In this document: positions 9,162 through 18,366 of the stretch, piece by piece
Numbering within the stretch: the first letter of the stretch is position 1
Layout of the letters: each line of letters opens with the position of its first letter
Notes under the pieces: generated by a model
Databases searched by the model: none
What the model saw: the letters and a program-made list of their open reading frames with translations, nothing else
Told to the model about the DNA's origin: nothing
Translations under genes and position numbers: made by a program
DNA from: Aquamicrobium zhengzhouense
GTDB lineage: Bacteria > Pseudomonadota > Alphaproteobacteria > Rhizobiales > Rhizobiaceae
Direction of reading: 5' to 3'
DNA: 64,000 nt
NCBI RefSeq assembly: GCF_016124105.1
Contig: NZ_JADGMQ010000005.1
Coordinates: 149,064-213,063, forward strand

Positions 9162-12098
9162 ATGAAACAGGGTGATCATCTCTTCCTCGTCGATGGCTCG
9201 GGCTACATTTTCCGCGCTTATCACGCACTGCCACCGCTGACCCGCAAATCTGACGGCCTGCCCGTCGGCGCCGCGGCGGGTTTCTGCAATATGCTCTGGA
9301 AGCTCATGCAGGATGCGCGCAACACCGATGTCGGTGACGCGCCGACGCACTTTGCCGTGATCTTCGATTATTCGTCGAAGACATTCCGGAACGAGCTTTA
9401 CCCTGAATACAAGGCCAATCGTTCCGCTCCACCGGAAGACCTGATCCCGCAATTCGGATTGATCCGCCATGCAACCCGCGCATTCGACTTGCCATGCGTC
9501 GAGATGGAGGGTTTTGAGGCAGACGACCTGATCGCCACCTACGCTCGTCTGGCTTCCGAGGCCGGCGCGGAGACCACCATCATTTCCTCCGACAAGGATC
9601 TGATGCAGCTGGTCACTCCTCAGGTGTCGCTTTACGACCCGATGAAGGACAAGGAGATCAAGGTTCCCGAGGTGATCGAGAAGTGGGGCGTCCCGCCAGA
9701 GAAGATGATCGATCTTCAGGCGCTGATGGGCGACTCTGTCGATAACATTCCTGGCGTTCCTGGCATCGGCCAAAAGACCGCTGCCCAGCTTCTGGCAGAA
9801 TATGGCGACCTCGACACGCTCCTCTCGCGTGCCCACGAGATCAAGCAGAACAAGCGCCGGGAATCGTTGATCGAGCACCGTGAAAAGGCGTTGATGTCAC
9901 GCGAGCTGGTGCGGCTGAAACAGGACGTTCCCATCACGGAAGGTCTTGAAACCTTTACTCTCCAGCCGCCGAACGGTCCGAAGCTCATCTCGTTCCTCAA
10001 GGCGATGGAATTCACCACGCTCACCCGGCGCGTGGCTGAAATCACGGATTGCGACGCATCGGCCATCGAAGCCGCGCATGTCCCGGTCCAATGGGGCAAG
10101 GAGGCGCGCGGCCCCGATCTTGATCCTGGCACGGCTTCCGCAACATCGACTCCGGTCGCTGCCGACGCTTCATCCCATAATGGCGTGACGCACTACACGC
10201 CGGCTGCGCTTGCCAGCGCGCGTGCATCCGCTGCCGCAGGCGCGCCTTTCGATACAAGCGCCTATGTGGTGATCCATGATCTGGCCACCCTCAACGCTTG
10301 GATCGGCGAAGCGCGCGAAGCTGGCGTCATCGCCTTCAACACCAAGAGCAATTCCGCTGATCCGATGCAGGCCGAACTGGCCGGTTTTGCCATTGCCACA
10401 CGCCCGGGCCGTGCCGCCTATGTCCCGCTTGGCCACAAGTCCGGTGACACCGACATGTTCGGCGGCGGCCTTCGCGACGGACAGATCCCGGCGCGCGATG
10501 CCCTTGCAGCGCTCAAGCCGCTTCTCGAAGACAGCTCAGTTCTGAAGATCTCTCAGAATTTGAAGCACGATTTCGTGGTCATGAATCGCCACGTCATCGA
10601 CATCAGGGCTTTCGACGACACACAATTGCTGTCTTACGTCCTCGATGCAGGCACCCACAGCCATAGCTTCGAGGCCTTGGCCGAACGCTGGCTTGGTCAC
10701 CAGGTCATTGCGGCGAAAGACATTTACGGATCAGGCAAGAGCTCCCGCAGCTTCGACATGGTCGAAATTGCACAGGCCGCCGCCTATGCCGCAGAAGATG
10801 CGGACGTCACCTTGCGTCTGTGGCGCGTGCTAAGACCACGTCTCGTTGAAGACGGGCTGGTCAATGTTTACGAGCGTCTGGAGCGTCCTCTGGTTCCGGC
10901 GCTTGCCCAAATGGAGCAGCGCGGCATTTCGATAGACCGTCAGATCCTGTCCCGCATTTCCGGGGAACTCGCTCAAGGCGCCGCCGCGCTGGAGGAAGAG
11001 ATTCAGGTGCTCGCCGGCGAGAAATTCAATGTCGGCTCGCCAAAGCAGCTAGGCGAGATCCTGTTTGGAAAACTGAACCTGCCCGGCGGCAGCAAGACCA
11101 AGACGGGTCAGTGGGCAACATCGGCCCAGATCCTGGAAGATCTCGCCGCCGAAGGACACGAACTTCCGCGCAAAATTGTCGACTGGCGCCAGCTGACCAA
11201 GCTGAAGTCAACCTATACGGACGCTCTCCCCGGTTTCATCAACCCGGAGACGGGGCGCGTTCATACGTCCTACGCATTGGCGGCTACCACCACCGGCCGC
11301 CTCTCCTCCTCCGACCCCAATTTGCAGAACATCCCAGTCCGCACCGCCGAGGGAAGACGCATCCGCGCAGCCTTTATCCCGGAGCCGGGCAATGTCCTGA
11401 TTTCGGCGGACTACAGCCAGATCGAGTTGCGGGTTCTCGCGCATGTTGCCGAAATTCCGCAACTTCGCCAGGCTTTCTCCGACGGCGTCGACATTCACGC
11501 CATGACCGCGTCGGAGATGTTCGGAGTACCTGTCGAGGGGATGCCGGGTGAAGTTCGGCGTCGCGCCAAGGCGATCAATTTCGGCATCATCTACGGGATC
11601 TCGGCATTCGGCCTTGCCAACCAGCTGTCGATTCCGCGGGAAGAGGCAAGCGCCTATATCCGCAAGTATTTCGAGCGTTTCCCCGGCATCAAGGACTATA
11701 TGGAATCGACAAAGGCCTTCGCCCGCGAGCATGGCTATGTCGAAACCATTTTCGGCCGTCGGGCTCACTATCCTGAAATCCGGGCCTCGAACCCCTCCAT
11801 TCGCGCCTTCAATGAACGCGCCGCAATCAATGCCCCGATCCAGGGTTCTGCAGCCGACATCATCCGCCGCGCCATGGTGCGGATGGAAGAGGCCCTGGCA
11901 AAGGCTGGTCTCGACCAGACCCGCATGCTCCTTCAGGTTCATGACGAATTGATCTTCGAGGCGCCGGAGTCAGAGGCTGAGGCAGCCATCCCAATCATCC
12001 GCTCGGTGATGGAGGGTGCGGCAATGCCTGCAGTTGCGATGAAGGTTCCGCTCCATGTTGATGCACGCGCCGCGCGCAACTGGGATGAAGCGCACTGA
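9162..12098 (+). CDS. polA: DNA polymerase I (degenerate 3'-5' exonuclease motif)
   Basis: Pol I fills gaps and removes RNA primers during replication and repair. The 978 residues have the 5'-3' exonuclease domain (~1-290; ADDLIA, SSDKDLMQL, DNIPGVPGIGQKTA), a 3'-5' exonuclease-like domain (~375-570) and the polymerase domain (motif A DYSQIELRV, motif B RRRAKAINFGIIYG, motif C VHDEL), all intact. In the proofreading domain, Exo I usually reads DTE; here it is Asn393-Thr-Lys395, so both catalytic acids are lost. Asp470 of Exo II (NLKHDF) and the Exo III region (YAAEDAD) remain. The ATG at 9162 follows TTCAGG. Proofreading is probably weak or absent. Confidence 0.97.
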   Translation: MKQGDHLFLVDGSGYIFRAYHALPPLTRKSDGLPVGAAAGFCNMLWKLMQDARNTDVGDAPTHFAVIFDYSSKTFRNELYPEYKANRSAPPEDLIPQFGLIRHATRAFDLPCVEMEGFEADDLIATYARLASEAGAETTIISSDKDLMQLVTPQVSLYDPMKDKEIKVPEVIEKWGVPPEKMIDLQALMGDSVDNIPGVPGIGQKTAAQLLAEYGDLDTLLSRAHEIKQNKRRESLIEHREKALMSRELVRLKQDVPITEGLETFTLQPPNGPKLISFLKAMEFTTLTRRVAEITDCDASAIEAAHVPVQWGKEARGPDLDPGTASATSTPVAADASSHNGVTHYTPAALASARASAAAGAPFDTSAYVVIHDLATLNAWIGEAREAGVIAFNTKSNSADPMQAELAGFAIATRPGRAAYVPLGHKSGDTDMFGGGLRDGQIPARDALAALKPLLEDSSVLKISQNLKHDFVVMNRHVIDIRAFDDTQLLSYVLDAGTHSHSFEALAERWLGHQVIAAKDIYGSGKSSRSFDMVEIAQAAAYAAEDADVTLRLWRVLRPRLVEDGLVNVYERLERPLVPALAQMEQRGISIDRQILSRISGELAQGAAALEEEIQVLAGEKFNVGSPKQLGEILFGKLNLPGGSKTKTGQWATSAQILEDLAAEGHELPRKIVDWRQLTKLKSTYTDALPGFINPETGRVHTSYALAATTTGRLSSSDPNLQNIPVRTAEGRRIRAAFIPEPGNVLISADYSQIELRVLAHVAEIPQLRQAFSDGVDIHAMTASEMFGVPVEGMPGEVRRRAKAINFGIIYGISAFGLANQLSIPREEASAYIRKYFERFPGIKDYMESTKAFAREHGYVETIFGRRAHYPEIRASNPSIRAFNERAAINAPIQGSAADIIRRAMVRMEEALAKAGLDQTRMLLQVHDELIFEAPESEAEAAIPIIRSVMEGAAMPAVAMKVPLHVDARAARNWDEAH

Positions 12099-12122
12099 AT
12101 ACTGAATAGCTCAAGATATTTT

Positions 12123-12151
12123 GCTTAACGCAATGTTAAGCGACAATTGTC
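12123..12151. repeat. two adjacent palindromes before the soluble MCP gene
   Basis: A 7-5-7 inverted repeat, GCTTAAC-GCAAT-GTTAAGC (12123-12141), abuts a perfect 10-bp palindrome, GACAATTGTC (12142-12151). There is no T-run, so a terminator is unlikely. A regulator-binding site for the downstream gene is more plausible. Confidence 0.45.
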
Positions 12152-12186
12152 ACCTTCTCTCAACTTGTCCGCGGGGGAGAACACGG

Positions 12187-13626
12187 ATGAATGTCGCAGC
12201 ATTGCGTTTGGCCCATGATGCCGACGCACATTCGCATGACGTCGACATTGCAGCTATCGGCGAACGCGGAAGTCGCCTTGGTGTCGAAATCGCTGATCTC
12301 GTCGGGCTGATCGAGGACGTTGGTGCCCTCGGGCGCCAGCAGATGCAGACCTTGCGCGACGTCGTCCGTTCCGCGCAATCCTCTGGCGAGACCAACGCCC
12401 AGCTTGCGGCGTCGATGCAAGAGGTCGGAACATCTGCATCGCAGACGCGGTCGCTGCTGGCGAGCAGCGCCGACACGGTGGCCGGGACCCTCGACGGGGC
12501 GGTCACAAATATGCGCGCCCTCAGCGATGGCGTGATGGAATTCTCCGAAACTCTTTCCAAGGTCTCGGAGACCATCAAGCTGGTGCGCGATGTCAGCGCA
12601 TCGATCAACGAGATCGCGCGAGAGACCCAGCTTGTTGCGATCAACGCCTCGATCGAGGCTGCGCGGCTGGGTGATGCCGGAAAAGGCTTTGCCGTGATCG
12701 GATCTGCCCTGAAGGCGCTGGCCGATCAGGTTGGAAACGCGGCCAAGCGAAACGAGGCGAGCCTTGCCGCACTTCAGGACACGCTTGGCGAACTCACCCA
12801 AAGTGCGCATTCCAGCGCCCACACGGCAGAAGAGGCAATTACCGCATCGGCAAGAGCGACGGAAGCAACGCGCACGATCCAGTCGCTCGTACAGTCCGTC
12901 GAGGAGCTGGCAGACAATATCGACCTGATGGCAGAGCCGGTCCGGCGCAACATCGAAGCCAGCGACGAGGTGCGCGGCCATCTGCGCTCGATGGTCACCG
13001 CTGTAAAGGCTTCTGACGCGAAGCTTGCCGCCGCAGACGAACGCTCGCATGCGATTCTCGACATTTCCGAGGACTTCATCCTCTTCATCGCCGGCTCAGG
13101 CATCGAAACCCCGGATACGCCGCTGATCGAAATCTGCAAATATCGCGCAGGTGAAGTTTCTGCGCTCTTTGAAGAAGCAATCGACCGGGGCCGCATCAGC
13201 ATGGCGGATCTTTTCGATGAGGGTTACCGTCCGGTGCTGGGCACGAACCCTGAGCAATTCCTGGCCCGTTTCACCTCATTCACCGACGCCGTACTGCCCT
13301 CGATTCAGGAGCCTGTGCTGCAGATGGACGAGCGGATTGCCTTCTGCGCCGCCATCGACCGCAATGGCTATCTGCCGACGCACAATTTGATCTATTCAAA
13401 GCCGCAGGGAAATGATCCAGTCTGGAACATGGCCAATTGCCGGAACCACCGCATGTTCCGCGACCGCACCGGCCTTGGCGCCGGCCAGAACACCCGCCCG
13501 TTCCTGTTGCAGACCTATCGCCGCGACATGGGCGGCGGCGAGTTCGTTCTGATGAAGGATGTCTCTGCCCCGATCATGGTGAAAGGCCGCCACTGGGGCG
13601 GCTTCCGTATCGGTTACAGGGTGTGA
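12187..13626 (+). CDS. soluble methyl-accepting chemotaxis-type protein with C-terminal sensor-like domain
   Basis: A 479-residue protein with no signal peptide or membrane helix. Residues ~60-270 are the coiled-coil signalling domain of methyl-accepting proteins, with the hairpin tip region recognisable (INEIARETQLVAINASIEAARLGDAGKGFAVI). The C-terminal ~180 residues are a globular sensor-like region, with DRNGYLPTHN, CRNHRMFRDRTGL, PFLLQTYRRDMG and HWGGFRIGY. This domain order, with the sensor after the signalling region, is the reverse of classical receptors. No che genes are nearby. GCGGGGGAG precedes the ATG. It could serve chemotaxis or another kinase pathway; the ligand is unknown. Confidence 0.85.
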   Translation: MNVAALRLAHDADAHSHDVDIAAIGERGSRLGVEIADLVGLIEDVGALGRQQMQTLRDVVRSAQSSGETNAQLAASMQEVGTSASQTRSLLASSADTVAGTLDGAVTNMRALSDGVMEFSETLSKVSETIKLVRDVSASINEIARETQLVAINASIEAARLGDAGKGFAVIGSALKALADQVGNAAKRNEASLAALQDTLGELTQSAHSSAHTAEEAITASARATEATRTIQSLVQSVEELADNIDLMAEPVRRNIEASDEVRGHLRSMVTAVKASDAKLAAADERSHAILDISEDFILFIAGSGIETPDTPLIEICKYRAGEVSALFEEAIDRGRISMADLFDEGYRPVLGTNPEQFLARFTSFTDAVLPSIQEPVLQMDERIAFCAAIDRNGYLPTHNLIYSKPQGNDPVWNMANCRNHRMFRDRTGLGAGQNTRPFLLQTYRRDMGGGEFVLMKDVSAPIMVKGRHWGGFRIGYRV

Positions 13627-13627
13627 G

Positions 13628-14311
13628 CTAGACGGCGCGGCCAGCGGCAAGGTCCGCTGCTGTGCGGATCGCCTCGATGTTGCGCGCGTAGCTTTCCTGC
13701 GAATTGCCCTTGAAGACGGCCGAGCCGGCAACCAGCACGTTGGCGCCGGCAGCTGTCACCAGCGGTGCAGTCTCCGGCGTCACGCCGCCGTCGATCTCGA
13801 TATCGATCGGGCGGTCGCCGATCATCGCCTTCACGCGGCGAACCTTTTCGACCACCGACGGAATGAACGCCTGGCCACCAAAGCCCGGATTAACGGTCAT
13901 CAGAAGGACGAGGTCGAGACGGTCGAGCACGTATTCGATCACCGATTCCGACGTCGACGGGTTCAGCGACACGCCCGCCTTCTTGCCAAGCGCCTTGATC
14001 GCCTGCAGCGAGCGGTCGAGGTGCGGACCAGCTTCGGCGTGAACCGTGATGATGTCACAGCCGGCATCCGCAAAGGCGGCAAGGTAGGCGTCGGTCGGCG
14101 AGATCATCAGATGGCAATCGAACACCTTGTCGGTGCGATTGCGGATCGACTTGATGATCTGCGGCCCGAAGGTGATGTTCGGCACGAAGTGGCCGTCCAT
14201 GACGTCGAGGTGGATCCAGTCCGCTCCCGCCGCGACGACAGTCTCCACCTCATCTCCGAGGCGTGAGAAATCGGCTGAAAGAACGGATGGCGCGATGATG
14301 GTACCGGTCAT
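13628..14311 (-). CDS. rpe: ribulose-phosphate 3-epimerase
   Basis: Rpe interconverts ribulose-5-phosphate and xylulose-5-phosphate in the pentose phosphate pathway. The 227-residue TIM barrel has family motifs: [14 protein letters not shown], the metal-binding [17 protein letters not shown], the catalytic loop [12 protein letters not shown] and phosphate-binding DGGVTPETA. It converges with the preceding gene with a single base between stops. It is the last gene of the leftward sugar block that includes gnd, so two pentose-phosphate enzymes lie together. Confidence 0.97.
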   Translation of the reverse strand: MTGTIIAPSVLSADFSRLGDEVETVVAAGADWIHLDVMDGHFVPNITFGPQIIKSIRNRTDKVFDCHLMISPTDAYLAAFADAGCDIITVHAEAGPHLDRSLQAIKALGKKAGVSLNPSTSESVIEYVLDRLDLVLLMTVNPGFGGQAFIPSVVEKVRRVKAMIGDRPIDIEIDGGVTPETAPLVTAAGANVLVAGSAVFKGNSQESYARNIEAIRTAADLAAGRAV

Positions 14312-14388
14312 GGCGGACAGCTAGCTCCCTTGATCTGCCGCCCGCCTAGCCTGTGACGCCCTGCTTGTCGAGAGCGCGAGTGACGCAG

Positions 14389-15447
14389 CTATTCGATTCC
14401 CATCATCTTGCGCACCGCAGCGCGGTCTGTGCCCGTGCCCGCGAAATCGTCGAAGGCCTTCTCCGTCACCTGGATCAGATAGCTTTCGATGAAGGGCGCA
14501 CCTTCCGCCGCGCCCTGCTCGGGATGCTTGAGGCAGCATTCCCATTCAAGGACTGCCCAGCGATCATAGCCATACTGCGTCAGTTTGGAGAAGATGCCGC
14601 CGAAATCGACCTGTCCGTCACCCAGCGAGCGGAAGCGTCCCACGCGGTTCGTCCAGCCCTGGTAGCCTGAATAAACGCCCTGTCGGCCGGTCGGATTGAA
14701 CTCCGCATCCTTCACATGGAAGGCCGAAATACGCTCGTGATAGATGTCGATGAATTCCAGATAGTCGAGCTGCTGCAGGAGGAAGTGGGAGGGATCGTAA
14801 TTGATCATGCAGCGCTTGTGTCCGCCGACCGCGTCGAGGAACATTTCAAACGTCGCGCCGTCAAACACGTCCTCGCCGGGATGAATTTCGAACCCGACAT
14901 CGCAGCCTGCATCTTCATAGGCATCAAGGATCGGCTTCCAGCGGCGGCCAAGTTCGGAAAAGGCCTCCTCGACAAGTCCGGCAGGCCGCTGCGGCCAGGG
15001 ATAAAGATAGGGGAACGCAAGCGATCCCGTGAAGGAGACCGAGCCCGGCAGGCCAAGATTGGACGACGCCTTCGCTGCCTTCAGCATCTGGTCGACGGCC
15101 CATTCCTGCCGCGCCTTGGGATTGCCGCGAACCTCCTCAGGCGCAAATCCGTCGAACTGCGCGTCATATGCCGGGTGGACCGCTACCAGCTGCCCCTGAA
15201 GATGGGTCGACAGTTCGGTAATGACGACCCCGGCCTCGGCGCAGATCCCCTTGATTTCATCGCAGTAATCCCTGGAGCTTGCGGCCTTGTCGAGATCGAA
15301 GAGACGGGGGGCGCTGGTGGGAATCTGAACCCCTTTATAGCCAAGCTCTGCTGCCCAGCGGGTTATGGAAGCAAGCGAATTGAATGGTGCATCGTCTCGG
15401 GCGAACTGCGCCAGGAATATTCCGGGCCCCTTGATCTGCGTCGGCAT
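14389..15447 (-). CDS. sugar phosphate isomerase/epimerase family protein (TIM barrel)
   Basis: A 352-residue xylose-isomerase-like TIM-barrel protein. Metal-binding motifs are visible: VGFEIHPGED (Glu and His), MINYDPSHFLLQ, AFHVKDAEF and LEWECC. The length and motifs match the IolE/YcjR-like group that acts on inositol- or keto-sugar substrates; the exact substrate cannot be read from sequence. It lies 72 bp downstream of the aldo-keto reductase and 77 bp upstream of rpe, all leftward, so a catabolic or carbohydrate-shunt role is likely. Confidence 0.85.
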   Translation of the reverse strand: MPTQIKGPGIFLAQFARDDAPFNSLASITRWAAELGYKGVQIPTSAPRLFDLDKAASSRDYCDEIKGICAEAGVVITELSTHLQGQLVAVHPAYDAQFDGFAPEEVRGNPKARQEWAVDQMLKAAKASSNLGLPGSVSFTGSLAFPYLYPWPQRPAGLVEEAFSELGRRWKPILDAYEDAGCDVGFEIHPGEDVFDGATFEMFLDAVGGHKRCMINYDPSHFLLQQLDYLEFIDIYHERISAFHVKDAEFNPTGRQGVYSGYQGWTNRVGRFRSLGDGQVDFGGIFSKLTQYGYDRWAVLEWECCLKHPEQGAAEGAPFIESYLIQVTEKAFDDFAGTGTDRAAVRKMMGIE

Positions 15448-15519
15448 TGGATTTTCCTTCGAAAGTCGCTGCCAGCCTGCCGGCTGGCCTGTCCTGAAAT
15501 CGTGCGTGTTCGTGCTTTC

Positions 15520-16566
15520 CTATTTCCGGGCCGGGCCGCTGCGCTCAGCCGAGGCCGCCCAGATGTTGACGTTCCCGTCGCGCGCATATTTGTCGATCTC
15601 GGACAGTTCCTCCGCGCTGAATTCACGATTGGCGAGGGCTCCAAGGCAGTCCTCGATCTGGCTCGGCCTGCTGGCTCCGATGAGCGCCGATGTCACGCGG
15701 CCACCTCTAAGCACCCAGGCGAGAGCCATCTGCGCCAGCGTCTGCCCGCGATTTCGGGCGATCTCGTTCAGGGCGTGGATATTGGCCAGCGTGTCATCTG
15801 CCAAGAATTCCGGCCTCAGCGACTTGCCCTTTGCAGCCCGCGCATCTTCCGGCACGCCCTTCAGATATTTGTCGGTTAGCATGCCTTGGGCGAGCGGCGA
15901 GAAAACGATCGACCCGACCCCGAGATCATCGAGCGTATCGAGAAGCCCGTCTTCCTCGACCCAGCGATTGATCATCGAATAGGATGGCTGATGGATCAGG
16001 CAGGGCGTGCCAAGCTCCTTGAGGATCGCGACTGCCTCGCGGGTTCGCTTCGAATTGTAGGAGGACAAACCCACATAAAGCGCCTTGCCGGAGCGCACCG
16101 CCTGATCAAGCGCCATCATTGTTTCTTCAAGCGGCGTTTCCGGGTCGAAACGATGCGAATAGAAGATGTCGACATAGTCGAGCCCCATGCGCTTGAGGCT
16201 CTGATCGAGCGAGGCGAGGAGATATTTGCGGCTGCCCCACTCGCCATAGGGTCCGGGCCACATATTGTAGCCGGCCTTGGTCGAGATGATCATCTCATCC
16301 CGATATCCGCGAAAGTCGGTGCGCAAGATCTGGCCGAATGCAAGTTCCGCAGATCCGGGCGGCGGACCATAATTGTTGGCAAGGTCGAAATGGGTGATCC
16401 CGAGATCGAATGCCTTGCGGCACAGGGCCCTCTTGGTCTCATGCGCCGCGTCATCGCCGAAATTGTGCCACAGGCCAAGCGAGATAGCAGGCAGCTTCAG
16501 GCCAGAGCGACCGCACCTGTTATAGGTCATCGTGTCGTAGCGCGTGGCGGCAGGCATGTAGGACAT
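15520..16566 (-). CDS. L-glyceraldehyde 3-phosphate reductase-like aldo-keto reductase
   Basis: An NADPH-dependent aldo-keto reductase of the YghZ type, which reduces L-glyceraldehyde 3-phosphate and methylglyoxal-like aldehydes. The 348-residue form begins MSYMPAATRYDTM and has the family phrases CGRSGLKLPAISLGLWHNFG, FDLANNYGPPPG (catalytic Asp and Tyr), the catalytic Lys region (STKAGYNMWPGPYG) and YSHRFDP. The ATG at 16566 follows GGGGAG by 6 nt; a longer frame to 16584 has no site. It is first of three leftward genes ending in rpe. Confidence 0.9.
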   Translation of the reverse strand: MSYMPAATRYDTMTYNRCGRSGLKLPAISLGLWHNFGDDAAHETKRALCRKAFDLGITHFDLANNYGPPPGSAELAFGQILRTDFRGYRDEMIISTKAGYNMWPGPYGEWGSRKYLLASLDQSLKRMGLDYVDIFYSHRFDPETPLEETMMALDQAVRSGKALYVGLSSYNSKRTREAVAILKELGTPCLIHQPSYSMINRWVEEDGLLDTLDDLGVGSIVFSPLAQGMLTDKYLKGVPEDARAAKGKSLRPEFLADDTLANIHALNEIARNRGQTLAQMALAWVLRGGRVTSALIGASRPSQIEDCLGALANREFSAEELSEIDKYARDGNVNIWAASAERSGPARK

Positions 16567-16661
16567 CAATTCTCCCCTCCCCATAGACGATGCGTAGTCG
16601 TAGCCGGTTCTTTCGAACCAGCATAGTCTTTCACATCTTCAGGAAAAGCCGCAAACAACCT

Positions 16662-16696
16662 GAAAAAAGAAAGGCACGCGTTCGACTGCGTGCCTT
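16662..16696 (-). terminator. Rho-independent terminator of gnd
   Basis: On the minus strand, AAGGCACGC pairs with GCGTGCCTT (9 bp, 8-nt loop) and is followed by TCTTTTTT. It is 31 bp beyond the gnd stop codon and separates gnd from the aldo-keto reductase gene. Confidence 0.85.
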
Positions 16697-16726
16697 CACC
16701 TTCTCGATTACAAGCTACAGCCGTTC

Positions 16727-18157
16727 TCAGGCAGAAGCCGCACCCGACCCCCAGGGGCCGTGATGTTCTCCACCCTCATCGATCCGCTCAAAGCCGTGCG
16801 CGCCGAAATAGTCACGCTGTGCCTGAATGAGGTTTGCCGTGCTGCGCGCCTGACGGAACGCATCGAAATAACCGAGCGCTGCCGACAATGCCGGAACCGG
16901 CAGGCCAGCAAGCGCGGCCTGCGCGACGACGCGGCGAAGCGCTGGATGCGCCTCTTCCATCATTGATACGAAATCGTTGATGAGCAGCAGGTTCTCCGCA
17001 TCCGGATCCGCCTCGAACGAACGCGCGAGCGTTCCAAGGAACTGCGAGCGGATGATGCAGCCTGCGCGCCAGATACGCGCAATGGTCGGCATTGGCAGGT
17101 TCCACTGGAACTCGTCCGACGCCTGGTCCATCACGGCAAACCCTTGCGCGTAAGCCGCGATCTTGCCCGCGAAAAGCGCCAGTTCGAGGTCCTGGATCAC
17201 CGAAGCATCGGGCTTGGTGTTCGTCGGTGCCGGTGCGCTGCCATAGGTTTTCGATGCAAGGAGGCGCAGCTCGCGGTCTGCCGAAATGCTGCGTGCAGCG
17301 ACGGCCGATTCAATCGCGGTCGCCGGAACGCCCATCATCTGGGCCTCGATCGCCGACCAGCGCCCGGTGCCCTTTTGACCTGCTCGGTCGAGGATCCGGT
17401 CAACGATCGGATCACCGGACATCGGATCGTCAGCCTCGAGAACCGCGGCTGTGATCTCGACCAGATATGAGTTCAGGCGGCCCTCGTTCCACTTGGCGAA
17501 AATGCCGCCAATATCCTTGGCGCCCATGCCGAAGCCGTCTCGCAGGATGCCGTAGATCTCGGCAATCATCTGCATATCGGCATATTCGATACCGTTGTGA
17601 ATGGTCTTCACGAAGTGACCAGCGCCGCCATGGCCAAGCCAGGCGCAGCACGGCTCTCCTTCAAATTTTGCCGCAATCGACTTCAGAACGCTTTCGACAC
17701 GCTCATAGGCCTGCTTCTCGCCACCCACCATGATGGACGGTCCGTGGCGCGCGCCCTCTTCACCGCCCGATACGCCCATGCCGATGAAGGTCAGGCCGGA
17801 ATTTTCCAGTTCGTCAAAACGGCGGATGGTGTCGCGGAAATTTGCATTGCCGGCGTCGATGATGATGTCGCCAGCGGAGAGGAAATCACGCAGTCCTTCG
17901 ATCTGCTCGTCAACGGCCTTGCCGGCCTGGACCATCAGGATGATCGGACGCGGCGGCTTAATCTGCGCGACAAATTCTTCCAGGGTTGCGCACGGAACGA
18001 CGTTCTCACGCAGGTCGCCGGCGTTTTCGAAGAAGGTACCAGTCCGCGAAGCTGTCCGGTTGAACACCGCGACAGGGTAGCCCTTCTCCGCGATATTGAG
18101 AGCGAGATTGGCGCCCATCACGCCCAGGCCGATCAGGCCGATTTCAGCTTTGGACAT
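16727..18157 (-). CDS. gnd: 6-phosphogluconate dehydrogenase (decarboxylating)
   Basis: Gnd oxidatively decarboxylates 6-phosphogluconate to ribulose-5-phosphate, making NADPH. The 476-residue protein starts MSKAEIGLIGLGVMGANLAL (Rossmann motif), has the substrate-binding GVSGGEEGARHGPS and the catalytic GHGGAGHFVKTIHNGIEYADMQ, and ends with the helical dimer domain (FGAHGFERIDEGG). The ATG at 18157 lies 6 nt after GGAGAG; the ATG two codons upstream directly abuts that site. It has its own terminator. The next leftward block holds rpe, the following step for its product. Confidence 0.97.
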   Translation of the reverse strand: MSKAEIGLIGLGVMGANLALNIAEKGYPVAVFNRTASRTGTFFENAGDLRENVVPCATLEEFVAQIKPPRPIILMVQAGKAVDEQIEGLRDFLSAGDIIIDAGNANFRDTIRRFDELENSGLTFIGMGVSGGEEGARHGPSIMVGGEKQAYERVESVLKSIAAKFEGEPCCAWLGHGGAGHFVKTIHNGIEYADMQMIAEIYGILRDGFGMGAKDIGGIFAKWNEGRLNSYLVEITAAVLEADDPMSGDPIVDRILDRAGQKGTGRWSAIEAQMMGVPATAIESAVAARSISADRELRLLASKTYGSAPAPTNTKPDASVIQDLELALFAGKIAAYAQGFAVMDQASDEFQWNLPMPTIARIWRAGCIIRSQFLGTLARSFEADPDAENLLLINDFVSMMEEAHPALRRVVAQAALAGLPVPALSAALGYFDAFRQARSTANLIQAQRDYFGAHGFERIDEGGEHHGPWGSGAASA

Positions 18158-18366
18158 CGCCATCTCTCCATAAGACACTGCCAGCTTATCATGTGAATTG
18201 GTTTGCTACCGTCAACCGCCGCAACTGCATGGCAGCCATGCCACAACTTTCCGCGGGCGACCCAGCGTCCTTCGCATGTAAATTAACGCGCGTTCAACCT
18301 ATCAGTTTCATATATGCCCGCGCTTGGGGCGACGAAGATCCGCTCGGCCGGGGTGGCGCGAAAAAC

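Noticed and set aside
14716..15879. 387-residue rightward frame over the sugar isomerase and aldo-keto reductase genes
   Set aside because: Both genes on the other strand match known families along their full length.
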